64,000 bases of DNA, taken from Nocardia albiluteola (GTDB lineage Bacteria; Actinomycetota; Actinomycetes; Mycobacteriales; Mycobacteriaceae). Numbering within the stretch: the stretch's first letter is position 1; each line of letters begins with the position of its first letter. Under the pieces are notes generated by a model that ran no database searches, was not told the origin of the DNA, and saw nothing but the letters and a program-made list of their open reading frames with translations. Positions 1 to 8,765 of the stretch are shown piece after piece. Position numbers and translations under genes: made by a program. The stretch spans positions 571,333-635,332 of the forward strand of contig NZ_JAHKNI010000001.1 of assembly GCF_018860155.1 (NCBI RefSeq), in the 5' to 3' direction.

Positions 1-552
1 CAAGTGAATTCCGTGACTCTGACAACATCTCAACAGGTCTTCGGAGTAGAGGTACGGACTGAATTCGACTTGATTAACCGCCGGAACCGTCTCGGCATAG
101 TCTTGTAATTCCTCTATAAGAGGGACGGGATAATTGCATACGCCTATGCTCCGTATTCTCTTCTGTGCGTACAGCGTCTCCAGCGCCCGCCACGTCTCTT
201 TCCGATGTGAACGGCTGGGCCAATGCAGCAGATACAAGTCGATATAGTCGCAATCGAGTCTGTTCAGACTCTCCTCGAACGCTCGCATCGTATTGTCGTA
301 GCCCTGGTGTATATTCTTCACCTTGGTGGTGATGAATATTTCCGCGCGGTCGATACCGCTTTCGCGGACCGCTTGCCCGACAGCCGCTTCGTTGTCGTAA
401 AGGGCGGCCGTGTCGATGAGCCGATAACCGATGGTGAGGGCCGAGGTTATGGCGCGGACCGCGTCCGCGCCATACATTCCGGACACCCCTAAGCCCAACA
501 TGGGCATAGAGCGGCCATTGTTGAGAGTAGTTCGCGACAAAGGGGTCTCCAT
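1..552 (-). CDS. Aldo/keto reductase, C-terminally cut by the window edge
   Basis: NAD(P)H-dependent carbonyl reductase of the diketogluconate reductase-like AKR group. The frame is open from ATG at 552 to base 1 (184 codons), so the C-terminal third lies outside the window. Visible family marks are the N-terminal GLGVSGMYG segment, the catalytic Asp and Tyr in IDTAALYDNE, the catalytic Lys in TTKVKN, and the His of LYLLHWPS. A GTG seven codons upstream (573) is an alternative start; neither has a strong ribosome binding site. It diverges from the glycosyltransferase at 660. The base composition is lower in GC than the genes after 5.5 kb, which fits an acquired region. The substrate cannot be told. 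Confidence 0.85.
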   Translation of the reverse strand, partial: METPLSRTTLNNGRSMPMLGLGVSGMYGADAVRAITSALTIGYRLIDTAALYDNEAAVGQAVRESGIDRAEIFITTKVKNIHQGYDNTMRAFEESLNRLDCDYIDLYLLHWPSRSHRKETWRALETLYAQKRIRSIGVCNYPVPLIEELQDYAETVPAVNQVEFSPYLYSEDLLRCCQSHGIHL

Positions 553-659
553 GGCCGGGAAGGAATGCGTCACGATGAAAAGTGTATCAGTGCTACTGTT
601 CGCCGGTGAGTTTGAATCGCGAAAAGACTTGCCAGGACTACTTCGAGTTGCGGGGGAGT

Positions 660-1862
660 GTGAACTCGGGACGGTCCCGGATTCTCTACCTCACGAATCA
701 ACTTCCCATGCCTGCTCATAGCGGTGGCCAGTTGCGGGAAGCGGAGACGCTGAAGAGACTGAGCCGCGACTTCGCGATCGAACTCGTCGTCCTGACGAAC
801 CATTTCGAGCGGGACCGGGAAAACGCCGGCCTGATGCTCCCGTACTGCGCGAACTTGACGATTGTTCGAAGTACTGTGGCGACCGAGGGGTACGAGCATG
901 GTGTGCCGAAAAGGATCGCAAGCTATCGTTCAACCGTGTTGCGGCCCGCTCTCGAGCTCAGACTTGCCGCCGGTGGTATCGATGCGATCCATGTCGAGGG
1001 GTATTTCATGATGAGACACCTTCCGGATGTCGATGTGCCGATCGTCCTGTGTGAAGAGAACATCGAATATCTCCTCGACAAGGCGTGCGAAGAACTCGGC
1101 AATCCGGATTCGGTCGGCTGGAATGAAATCAAGGGTCTCGAACATGAGGCCTGGCGGCGAGCGACGATCTGCGGCGCTGTGAGTGTCGACGACCTCGAGA
1201 TCATGCGTCGCGACGCTCCGGACATCCACAGCGCTTTGCTTCCTTGCGGGTTCGATCATGTCGGCGTGACGCCGCCGCGGTGCCACGCCGGCGGGGTGCA
1301 AGTGGTGTTCGTCGGCAACTACTCGTGGACGCCGACGCATGACGCGGCCGTTCGCCTGTTGACCTCGATCTGGCCGCGCGTCTTGGAGTTCGTCCCCGAC
1401 GCTCGCCTTAGTCTCGTCGGCGCTGGGGCCGACGAGTCACTGAGCATCCTGGCTCGACAGACGAGAGGCGTGGAAGTCGTCGGCCGAGTCGCGAGCGTGG
1501 CGGAGTACCTCAGATCCGCGGACGTCTTCGTCTGCCCGGTGCGAATGCAGGGCGGCATCAAGATAAAACTCTCCGAGGCGTTCCAAACCGCATGCCCGAT
1601 CGTGGCGGCGCCAGAAGCCTTGGCGGGCTTTCCGCAGTCGGCACGTGACGCAGTTGTCGTCGCAGACACGGACGCCCACTTCGCCGCCGCCATCTCCGGG
1701 CTGTTGCTCGATCCGCGGAAACGGCAGCGACTCGCCGGGCGTGCCCACGCGGTCGCCAGGGCGCTGCCGACGTGGGACGACGCGGCCATGGCACTGTCCA
1801 CCGTATGGCGAGAGTCGATGTCCCTTGTATCGTCCGCTCGGAGCGATGCTTTCAATGGTTGA
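660..1862 (+). CDS. GT4-like (GT-B fold) glycosyltransferase
   Basis: Retaining glycosyltransferase expected to move an NDP-sugar onto a cell-surface or natural-product acceptor. The N-terminal half begins RILYLTNQLPMPAHSGG, the usual glycine-rich acceptor loop of GT-B enzymes. The C-terminal half has VFVGNYSWTPTHDAA and the nucleotide-sugar segment GGIKIKLSEAFQTACPIVA with its conserved Glu. The frame opens at 582, but the conserved fold starts just after GTG 660, which lies directly behind a GGGGGAG run; that spacing is short, so the start is uncertain by up to 26 residues. About 400 residues is normal for the family. Neighbours (AKR, carbamoyltransferase) suggest sugar tailoring, but donor and acceptor are unknown. 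Confidence 0.85.
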   Translation: MNSGRSRILYLTNQLPMPAHSGGQLREAETLKRLSRDFAIELVVLTNHFERDRENAGLMLPYCANLTIVRSTVATEGYEHGVPKRIASYRSTVLRPALELRLAAGGIDAIHVEGYFMMRHLPDVDVPIVLCEENIEYLLDKACEELGNPDSVGWNEIKGLEHEAWRRATICGAVSVDDLEIMRRDAPDIHSALLPCGFDHVGVTPPRCHAGGVQVVFVGNYSWTPTHDAAVRLLTSIWPRVLEFVPDARLSLVGAGADESLSILARQTRGVEVVGRVASVAEYLRSADVFVCPVRMQGGIKIKLSEAFQTACPIVAAPEALAGFPQSARDAVVVADTDAHFAAAISGLLLDPRKRQRLAGRAHAVARALPTWDDAAMALSTVWRESMSLVSSARSDAFNG

Positions 1863-2166
1863 GTCGGCTCGCAGCGCGGTGCCGGTGTTGCCACCGGTCC
1901 GTTTCTGCGAGCCGCTCGCCGAACCCGGCGTGCATGTCTCCATGCACCGGGCTCGACGGTGTCTGCTGTCAGGCGCGGTTGACCGTGTCCCCGGGGGGTG
2001 GGGATCGTGTTGCCGCGATATCGGTATCGAGTGACCGGCACCGCAGCGAGGTTGAACAGTTCGATCCCGTCCGCTGACGGTCTCCTCCATTGACCGTTGC
2101 GGCCCGCGACCTCGGCCGCGTCCCGCCCGCCGACACAACTGAAGACTGATAGCTATAGAACTCTTC
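1863..2166. other. Non-coding stretch between glycosyltransferase and transposase remnant
   Basis: About 300 bases with no convincing reading frame, recognisable RNA or strong hairpin. The frames that stay open here are antisense or out-of-frame extensions of the glycosyltransferase. Confidence 0.5.
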
Positions 2167-2380
2167 GTGGTCGTAGTTGATGTACTGGAGTCGCTGTTCG
2201 GGTTGTTGCTGCCGCATCTGGCGGGTCTTCGCGTCGACGGAGTCGATGCAAGCGGCCGGACGATCCGTCTGGACGTGCATAGTGAGGCCGAATCCGCTGC
2301 CTGTCCGGAATGCCGAACAGTCTCGGATCGAGTTCACAGTCGCTACATGCGACAGCTAGCCGACCCTGGTTCGAAAGTGG
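2167..2380 (+). pseudogene. ISL3-family transposase, N-terminal remnant
   Basis: Reading from GTG 2167, about 65 residues match the start of ISL3-type transposases: a leading ESLFGLLLPHLAGLRVD helix, a GRTIRLDVHS segment, then the zinc-finger CPEC and the RVHSRYMRQLADP motif. After ADP the family should continue into the second half of the finger and the helix-turn-helix, but the sequence loses all resemblance, and no DDE domain follows. It is the 5' scar of a deleted or interrupted element at the edge of the accessory island, next to the SGNH/carbamoyltransferase pair. Confidence 0.7.
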
Positions 2381-2449
2381 GCCAGAGCCAGTATTCAGCC
2401 GCCATTGACATTCAAGACCGATATTGTGTGACCGCGAACGTCGCGGTCA

Positions 2450-3181
2450 TCACGAGGTCTCTCGCGAGGGCAGCGGGAGGCTTTGGTCGCTTTCCAGCCA
2501 AGTGCGGAGCTGACCCGCGAACCATCGGTGCCCCTCTTCGAGGGAATGGCCGCCGGGTCCGCGCTCGAATTCTGCCGGCATCTCGAGGAAGCATGTGCCC
2601 GGGCGCGGCGGAATTCCGCCGAATGTCCGTGTCTGATCGAGTTGCTCGGCCGCGACGACGGCGGGCGCAGGAAGCTCGCGTGGGATCGGGAATGCGAAGT
2701 TGTACCTGGGATGTACACCGGTGTCGCGCAGGAGAGCGTCCAGCATCAGCCAATCCAAGAAGTGGTTCGCCAACTGCCCGTCGTCATTCCACAGGTGGTC
2801 GTAGAAGGCGATAGACCCCTTGTGTCCCTCTGCCACGCGCCAGGAGCCGATGCGTTGCCAGCCGTCATGAAAAGGGTCGCCGACGTTGAAACGCCTCAGA
2901 CTCCGCTTCTTTCCGACGTAGTGCTCGTGTCGCGAGGTCTCGCTCCAGCTCACCAGGGTCATGATCTCGTCGGGTGCGTAGCCCGACTGCTTGATCACCG
3001 TGGGAAGTTGCTCGACAAGAGTCCGGATGATGCGCCGGTTCGACGAGCCGTTGCGAGCCAGGTTGACGAGCTCGACGCCCAGGCTTTCGGCCAGCACGAC
3101 GGGCCAGCCGTCGCGGGCCGGATGCTCCATCTCTTTTCCGACCGCGCAGCTGCAGCCGTTGGTCACGAGAAGACGGATCAT
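2450..3181 (-). CDS. SGNH-hydrolase-like protein coupled to a carbamoyltransferase
   Basis: 243 residues from ATG 3181. That ATG overlaps the TGA of the upstream carbamoyltransferase (ATGA), so translation is probably coupled. The frame stays open back to 3214, but the overlap start gives the natural N-terminus MIRLLVTNGCS. The sequence fits a divergent SGNH/GDSL fold: Ser in NGCS near residue 10, an ARNGSSNRR segment as blocks II/III, and a C-terminal GGHSLEEGHRWFA resembling the last His-bearing block. I know similar proteins beside NodU-type carbamoyltransferases in phages and secondary-metabolite loci, but no activity that I can name. The role could be acyl or carbamoyl ester chemistry on the same product (inference). 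Confidence 0.65.
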   Translation of the reverse strand: MIRLLVTNGCSCAVGKEMEHPARDGWPVVLAESLGVELVNLARNGSSNRRIIRTLVEQLPTVIKQSGYAPDEIMTLVSWSETSRHEHYVGKKRSLRRFNVGDPFHDGWQRIGSWRVAEGHKGSIAFYDHLWNDDGQLANHFLDWLMLDALLRDTGVHPRYNFAFPIPRELPAPAVVAAEQLDQTRTFGGIPPRPGTCFLEMPAEFERGPGGHSLEEGHRWFAGQLRTWLESDQSLPLPSRETS

Positions 3182-4653
3182 GAGATCACGCGGATTCCGG
3201 TCTTGGCGACCCACGATTCAACGTGAGAAGTGTCGTTCAAGAGCGGTTCGCTCCTTCCGTTCAGGCTGGTGTTGAGCAGAGCGGCACAGCCGGTTTCCTG
3301 CTCCCAAGCGGTGAGTAGCGCATACAGTCCAGGGTGTTGGTCTGCGGCGACGGTCTGCACCCGGCTCGTGCCGTCGAAGTGCACGACCGCCGGCATTTCG
3401 TCGGACAGTCGACTCCGCGCGGTGAACTGCATGTACGGCGACTCGTGCACCGGAAGGTCGAACAGCTCGTGGGCGCGTTCCTTGCGAACGACCGGCGCAA
3501 AGGGACGAAACGGCTCGCGTCCTTTGATCTTGTTGACTCGGTCCTTCATGTCCGCCGGGCGTGGGTCTGCGAGCAACGAGCGGTTGCCTAGGGCTCGTGG
3601 TCCGAATTCCGCCTTACCGCTGGCCACACCGACGACACCGTCACCGATCAGGGCGGCGAGGATGTCGTCGACGGGCCACTCGGTGCCGAGCGATGTGCCG
3701 AGATAAGGCCCTCGCCAGTCGATCTCGCCTCCGACGACCGCGGCCGCGGCGCCGATCGACGATCCCGCGTCTCCCGGATTCGGGAGGATCCAAATGCGGT
3801 CGAACAGTCCGCGCTCGGCGATTCGAGAGTTCGCCACACAATTCAACGCGACGCCTCCCATCAAGACGAGGTTGCGAGAGCCGGTCTCGCGCGCAACCCA
3901 CTCGGCTGCCGTCACGAGGATGTCCTCGGTGACCTGCTGGATGCTCGCCGCGAGGTCGGCCGGCTCGGCATCCGCGGCCCATTCCCCGATACCGCGATGC
4001 GGGTTGATGCGAACCCGGAACGACGGTGGGACTACTTCGATGAGGTCTTCGTATATCCGGTCGACATGGCGGGGCGTGCCGAAGGCCGCCATTCCCATGA
4101 CGATGTATTCGTCTTCATTCGGACGGAATCCGCAGCGCCTGGTGAACGCGCTGTAGAGCAGGCCCAGGCTGTGCGGATATCGGCGCTCGTGAAGCGTGCG
4201 ATAACCGGAACCCCGTGTGTAGGAGCCGATGCTGAAGGTGGTGAACTCGCCGATCGCATCCGCGACGATGACGGCGGTTTCGTCGAAGCCGGAAGTCGCG
4301 ACACCTCCGATCGCGTGCGATCGGTGGTGATTGACGTACTCGATCGGGGGGAGCCGAAACGGAAGCCCGAGTGATCGCAGGTAACGGCGGGGGAGGTCGT
4401 TCAATTGCAGTGCGTCGGACCATTGTCCGGCGCGGACCTGGCGCGCCTTCTTGATCAGCGGCCGCTCGTACCAGGCGATGAGATCGGGTCGGCCGAAACT
4501 CAACGCCTCTTCGACGAGCGCCGGATGCAGATAAAGGTCATTCTTTACGCGCGAATAGCGCTCGGCATGCGCGGCGAAGAGGATATTCGTGCCGTCGAGT
4601 ACGGCGAGTGATGCATCGTGGGATAATGCCGAAATTCCCCAGACCAGAGTCAC
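3178..4653 (-). CDS. NodU/CmcH-family carbamoyltransferase
   Basis: Transfers a carbamoyl group from carbamoyl phosphate, through carbamoyl-adenylate, to a hydroxyl of a sugar or small molecule; family knowledge comes from NodU, CmcH and TobZ. The N-terminal Kae1-like domain is visible as WGISALSHDASLAVLDG, the metal/ATP-binding NHHRSHA motif near residue 110, and the LMGGVALNCVANS segment. The C-terminal YrdC-like domain shows EFGPRALGNRSLLADPR and PFRPFAPVV. At 491 residues it is somewhat shorter than typical 550-600 residue members. Start ATG 4653 precedes MTLVWGISALSHD. It heads a two-gene unit with the SGNH-like gene. With the glycosyltransferase and AKR it suggests a sugar-tailoring remnant of a natural-product or surface-glycan cluster. 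Confidence 0.88.
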   Translation of the reverse strand: MTLVWGISALSHDASLAVLDGTNILFAAHAERYSRVKNDLYLHPALVEEALSFGRPDLIAWYERPLIKKARQVRAGQWSDALQLNDLPRRYLRSLGLPFRLPPIEYVNHHRSHAIGGVATSGFDETAVIVADAIGEFTTFSIGSYTRGSGYRTLHERRYPHSLGLLYSAFTRRCGFRPNEDEYIVMGMAAFGTPRHVDRIYEDLIEVVPPSFRVRINPHRGIGEWAADAEPADLAASIQQVTEDILVTAAEWVARETGSRNLVLMGGVALNCVANSRIAERGLFDRIWILPNPGDAGSSIGAAAAVVGGEIDWRGPYLGTSLGTEWPVDDILAALIGDGVVGVASGKAEFGPRALGNRSLLADPRPADMKDRVNKIKGREPFRPFAPVVRKERAHELFDLPVHESPYMQFTARSRLSDEMPAVVHFDGTSRVQTVAADQHPGLYALLTAWEQETGCAALLNTSLNGRSEPLLNDTSHVESWVAKTGIRVIS

Positions 4654-5076
4654 GCGCGGCTCCTACTTGTAAAGAAAAGGATCACGACCACGCAGCTTTC
4701 TCATCTTACGACGCCGTCTCAGCGTCTTGAGCGTGAATAGGTCAATAACGTTCTGCCACATCGGATTCAATGTACTTGAACCGGATGTCCATCGCAAGGC
4801 TTTGCACTGACGCGAGGCAAGTATGGCACCGGCACCCGTCACAGGCGGGAAGGGGCGATTGCGAAACTTCCCGATTCTGAGAATATTGTCTGCGCTTACT
4901 AATGCTGCGTTCCTTAATAATGGTGTATTTTGTTGTGGATCTTGTTGGTTCGGGTGATGGGGTGGGCTTTGCCGAAGGTTTTGGCTGCGCGTCCTGACTC
5001 ACGGCCTGGAGGGGCTGGGCGATCGGCCGGGGGCTGACCGGGACCCTGCGCTCCGAAGGCATTGTCGTGGGTAGTA
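4654..5076. other. AT-richer non-coding stretch upstream of the carbamoyltransferase
   Basis: No gene is supported. The first 250 bases are visibly AT-richer than the rest of the window and probably hold the promoter of the leftward carbamoyltransferase unit. 4,914-5,076 may be further decayed transposon sequence, since it runs straight into the IS630 remnant. Confidence 0.45.
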
Positions 5077-5340
5077 GTCAGGTGCGCAGAATACTTGTGG
5101 CAGAAGGGATCAGGTGGCGTCGTCCGCGGTCGTGGACGACGAGCAAGGACCTGTACTTCGTCCCAAAAGAACCCATATCGTCGGTCTCTACACGCAGCCA
5201 CCGGCCGGGACCACGGTAGTCTGCGCCGACGAGCTGGGCCCGGTCTCGCCCCACTCGAGGACCACCGTCGGATCAAACACGCGTTCATCCCGGTCGGGGC
5301 ATGCTGGCTCAACCTCCAAGAGCCGTGGTGGCGATCTGTA
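5077..5340 (+). pseudogene. IS630-family transposase, frameshifted remnant
   Basis: Three consecutive pieces of an IS630-type DDE transposase lie in three frames. About 5,077-5,165 gives VRRILVAEGIRWRRPRSW; from 5,165 another frame gives a VGLYTQPPAGTTVVCADELGP segment that carries the first catalytic Asp; 5,263-5,340 gives FIPVGACWLNLQEPWWRSV from further along. The region between the second and third pieces, which should encode the second Asp, is deleted. The element is dead. It marks the boundary between the AT-richer left region and the core-like genes from 5.6 kb. Confidence 0.75.
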
Positions 5341-5590
5341 TGTGATGGACGGCGCGGCGGTGCCCGGCAGCACCGGCACGGTCAATCCGCCGCTGACCAT
5401 CGCTGCGCTGGCAGAACGCAATATCGAGAACATCGTTCGCGCAGGTCACTGAAACCGGGCGGGGCGGCGGGTTACTCTCGGCGGGATTGTTCGCCATAGC
5501 GGCGCGTGCCGGCGGGCCCGTAGGAGGCAGCGCAGCGTAACCACGCAGGCCCCTCGGGAGCGCCGTCGTCCAACTCAGAAGGGATCAGTC

Positions 5591-6385
5591 GTGGCGCAGT
5601 ACCGCACCGCAGCGGGACAGCAGGAATATCCGCGCAAGCCGCCGATCCTCTGGACCGACTATTTCATGCTCGCCGTCGCCCTGGTGTCGGCGGCGCTGAT
5701 CGGCTGGGTCGACCTGCTCCCGGTGCCGGGCGGGCCCTGGCTCGGGGCGATCGTCATCGCCGACTACGTGACCTGCGGGATCTTCGCCCTGGAGTTCCTG
5801 TGGCGCTGGCGGCGGGAGGACTGGTCCTGGAACTTCCCGTTCGTGTACTGGTACGAGGTGCTGTGCCTGATTCCGGCGACCGCCCCCTATTTCCACGATT
5901 CGCATACGGTGCGCATCGTGGTGCTGCTGGTCCGGGTGCTGCGCCTCGCCGATCGCGTGTTCGGCGACCAGGTCACCGTAGCGATCGTGAATCGGTCGAT
6001 GGGCGCGATCGTCGAGGCGATCAAGCGCCCGGTGACGATGGCGGTGCTCGAGGAGATCACCGCGGTGCTGCGGGTGGGGCAGTACACCCGCAACATCGCC
6101 TCCGCGCTGGAGGAGAACCACGCCGAGCTGGACGCCATGATCATGGAGCTGATCAAGAACGATCCGCAGCTGGGCCGCGTGCGCTATATGCCCTTTCACG
6201 ACGAGATCATCAGGGGCATCGCGAACACCGCCTTCCGCGTCATCTCCCAGGTCCTGGCCGACCCGCGCATCGACGAGCTGGTGGGAGACGTGTTGCGGGA
6301 GAACGTACATCAGATGCGCCGGGCGATACACGAGGGCGTGCGCGTCGCGGAGACGGTCGACAACAAGCCGATCCCTTCGCAGTGA
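5591..6385 (+). CDS. Ion-transporter-like membrane protein (voltage-sensor-like, no pore)
   Basis: 264 residues from GTG 5591, with AAGGGA about 8 bases upstream. Four hydrophobic segments fill the first half (roughly residues 25-45, 50-75, 88-102 and 108-128). The fourth, RIVVLLVRVLRLADRVFG, carries arginines at helix-like spacing as S4 voltage sensors do. No S5-pore-S6 or selectivity filter follows. Instead there is a soluble, charged, helical C-terminal half of about 130 residues. Automatic pipelines usually call such proteins ion transporters. The gene stands alone and is convergent with the LtrA gene; function unknown beyond a membrane location. Confidence 0.75.
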   Translation: MAQYRTAAGQQEYPRKPPILWTDYFMLAVALVSAALIGWVDLLPVPGGPWLGAIVIADYVTCGIFALEFLWRWRREDWSWNFPFVYWYEVLCLIPATAPYFHDSHTVRIVVLLVRVLRLADRVFGDQVTVAIVNRSMGAIVEAIKRPVTMAVLEEITAVLRVGQYTRNIASALEENHAELDAMIMELIKNDPQLGRVRYMPFHDEIIRGIANTAFRVISQVLADPRIDELVGDVLRENVHQMRRAIHEGVRVAETVDNKPIPSQ

Positions 6386-6397
6386 CGCGGGTCCGGA

Positions 6398-7615
6398 TCA
6401 GGCGCCGATCTCCTCGGCGCCGTGCCGGACCTCATCGCGCGATCGCCCGTAACGCAGTGTCTCCCAGGCGATCAGCACGAGCAGTACCGCGCACAGCAGG
6501 CCCAGCGCGGCCACGGCGGGCAGCGTCGATGCCAGCGGAATCAGCGCGCCCAGCAGCACGGCGGCCACCAGCCGCGGCCACAGCACCGTTCCCGTTGCAT
6601 AGTGCCGGAATCCGACCAGCGCTACCAGGTACACGATCACCCCGCCGTACAGCGCGAACAGCGGAATTCCGTGCAGCTCATCGCGTAACGAATGCCCCGC
6701 CGCGCCGCCGACGTAGGAGAGCACCCTCTTCATGCCCAGCGACAGTGCGATGATTCCCGCGACCATCGGAAAGTGCCAGTAGGTGTAGCAGTTTCGCGCG
6801 ATCTGGATCTGCCGCGCCCCGCTCGCGCGGGCCAGGTGGCGTTCCACCACCCTGGCGGCCACATCGAAGTACGCCCACCACAGCAGTGCCGAAACAGCAA
6901 GTCCTAGTAGCGATCCCAGTGCGATCGGCCACGAGATCGGCAGCCCGGCCACCCCGACGCCGATGGAGACGATCGATTCGCCCAGCGCCACGATGACGAT
7001 CAGCCCGTGCCGCTCGGCGAAGTGTCCCGCCGAGTTGATCCGCCACTCGTTGCCCGCGAACAGGGTCCAGAGCATGTCGCCCGTGAGGGCCGCCACCCAC
7101 AGCCAGATCTGCACCGCGCCGTGGTTCACCGCGGCGACGACGAGCAGCGTGGTCCCGATCGTGAGAGACCCCAGCGCCCACCGGACCACCTGCCTGCGCA
7201 GCTGCGGGTCCTGCGCGCTGGCGCACCAGAACACCCAGAGGTGGTCCAGGCGGATCGCCAGATACCCGAGTGCGAACACCAGCGGCCCGTACCAGCCTCC
7301 GGGCATGTTGTGGAATGCCTCGGGGATTGTCTCCGCCAAGATCAGCGTCGCGCCCGTGGCGGCGAACATCGCGACCCGGGCGATGCCCTCGTCGGCCTTG
7401 ATCACATTGCCCAGCCAGGCGTACGCGATCCACACCCACCACATGACCGCGAGCACCAGAAAGGCCCGCAGCATGTTCACCGCGGTGGTCTCGTGTGCGG
7501 CCAGATCGGTGACCTGTGTGAAGGCGAACACCATCACGAGGTCGAAGAACAGTTCCAGCTCGGTCACCGAGGCATCGTCGGTGACCACCTGCATCCGTGA
7601 TCGCTTGCCGGTCAT
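6398..7615 (-). CDS. Low temperature requirement protein A (LtrA) family membrane protein
   Basis: Integral membrane protein of 405 residues with about ten to twelve hydrophobic helices. It opens with MTGKRSRMQVVTDDASVTELELFFDLVMVFAFTQ, whose TELELFFDLVMVFAF part is the LtrA signature, and an AYAWLGN motif follows near residue 68. LtrA was named for cold growth in Listeria; the biochemical role is unknown. Length is typical. It lies 12 bases from the stop of the ion-transporter-like gene in convergent orientation. The last residues are hydrophilic (SRDEVRHGAEEIGA), probably a cytoplasmic tail. Confidence 0.9.
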   Translation of the reverse strand: MTGKRSRMQVVTDDASVTELELFFDLVMVFAFTQVTDLAAHETTAVNMLRAFLVLAVMWWVWIAYAWLGNVIKADEGIARVAMFAATGATLILAETIPEAFHNMPGGWYGPLVFALGYLAIRLDHLWVFWCASAQDPQLRRQVVRWALGSLTIGTTLLVVAAVNHGAVQIWLWVAALTGDMLWTLFAGNEWRINSAGHFAERHGLIVIVALGESIVSIGVGVAGLPISWPIALGSLLGLAVSALLWWAYFDVAARVVERHLARASGARQIQIARNCYTYWHFPMVAGIIALSLGMKRVLSYVGGAAGHSLRDELHGIPLFALYGGVIVYLVALVGFRHYATGTVLWPRLVAAVLLGALIPLASTLPAVAALGLLCAVLLVLIAWETLRYGRSRDEVRHGAEEIGA

Positions 7616-7652
7616 GCGGATATCGTGGCAGGCGATCGCGGCATTCGCGGGG

Positions 7653-8111
7653 TCAGCTCACTTCGTAGTTCTCTCCGAATTGAAATTTCTCGATGAACTC
7701 GATCAAGTTCTGCACCGCCTCCTCGTTGACCTTGGCGATGCTTCGTTTCATGAGAATTCCGGGTACCGGAATCGGAAGATATATTTCCGAGTGATACCAA
7801 ACCTCGGTGCCCTCGCCGGTCGTCTCGAGCTCGAACCAGCCCTTGCCGCCGCCGCCCCCGCCGCTTTCGACGACGTTCCAGCCGATGCGGTCGGCGGTGC
7901 AGTCGTATTCGAGGACCTGGCGGTCGGAGTTGCCCAGCGGGCTGACCGTCGCATAGACGCGCCTGGGACGCCCATAGTCGTCGTAGGTCGCCACGCGCAC
8001 ATCCTTGTGCGAGGGGGACCACTCGGGAACCCGCTCGACCGCGAGGAGTGCCTCCATCACTTGTTCGGGGTCGATATCGACGATGAATCGGTGGTCGGTC
8101 TTCGTGCGCAT
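7653..8111 (-). CDS. SRPBCC (START-like) family protein
   Basis: 152 residues from ATG 8111, which follows GGAGGG; the frame is open to 8165, but that extension has no site of its own. The domain spans the protein: an N-terminal TDHRFIVDIDPEQVMEAL helix-grip entry, a VPEWSPSHKDV core, and the C-terminal long helix KRSIAKVNEEAVQNLIEFIEKF. A stretch of six Gly interrupts the mid region. Homologues in mycobacteria and nocardiae are called polyketide cyclase/dehydrase-like and bind hydrophobic ligands in a cavity; the ligand is not known. Single gene, upstream of LtrA in the same direction but 38 bases apart. Confidence 0.85.
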   Translation of the reverse strand: MRTKTDHRFIVDIDPEQVMEALLAVERVPEWSPSHKDVRVATYDDYGRPRRVYATVSPLGNSDRQVLEYDCTADRIGWNVVESGGGGGGKGWFELETTGEGTEVWYHSEIYLPIPVPGILMKRSIAKVNEEAVQNLIEFIEKFQFGENYEVS

Positions 8112-8318
8112 AGCCTTGTGCCCTCCACCCCCCGTACTACTGGGACCGATTGTCTCCAGGGTCACAGTCGGTCGTCAACCACCTGGTCTGTTCCAGAATT
8201 GTGAGAAACCGTCCAGTACGTATCTAGCTGCGGGAGCGCCGAAAGGGTCGCGCGCTTCGCGGAATTCGATGTTTGATCGTGAGGGTCAGGGGGTACCGAA
8301 GGTGGCGTCGGGTCTGGC

Positions 8319-8501
8319 TCAGGCGTGCCGCACGACCCAGTCCGGGCCCGGGAACACCAGGCTCTCATGGCCATCGTCGAATCGGACGATGTACGGCGGG
8401 GCGCCATCGGCCCCGCGAACCTCGATGACTTCTCCGGTGTGATCCGGCATGCCGACCGTATGGCTGTGGACCAATAATTGATCACCGACATTTGCCTGCA
8501 T
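8319..8501 (-). CDS. DUF1918 small protein
   Basis: 60 residues, MQANVGDQLL at the start and a VRFDDGHESLVFPGPDWV end; this is the whole DUF1918 domain, a small beta-barrel-like fold common in actinobacteria. ATG 8501 is preferred over in-frame ATG 8510, because family members begin directly at the M-x-A-x-VGD motif. It diverges from ask (8766), and the 265 bases between them hold both promoters. Function is unknown. Confidence 0.85.
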   Translation of the reverse strand: MQANVGDQLLVHSHTVGMPDHTGEVIEVRGADGAPPYIVRFDDGHESLVFPGPDWVVRHA

Positions 8502-8765
8502 GATTCGCATTATCCGACCATCGTGATGAAAGTCACAACCCCCGAACGTGAGAAGTAGGGGTCCCGGCGGATTGACAGGCCAGGTGGATTCGCCCTCGCG
8601 CAGCAGCGCGGTGACTCGCAGCGACGCCCGGCCGGCCACCCGGATGTGGTGCTCGGATGGCCTCTTCGGCATTACCCCCGGTAGAGGTGGCCGGATAAGT
8701 ACTGGACTCCGGTCGGTACTCTTGGGTGCTGGTAACAGCAGATGATCGATCTTGGAGGATCCCTC

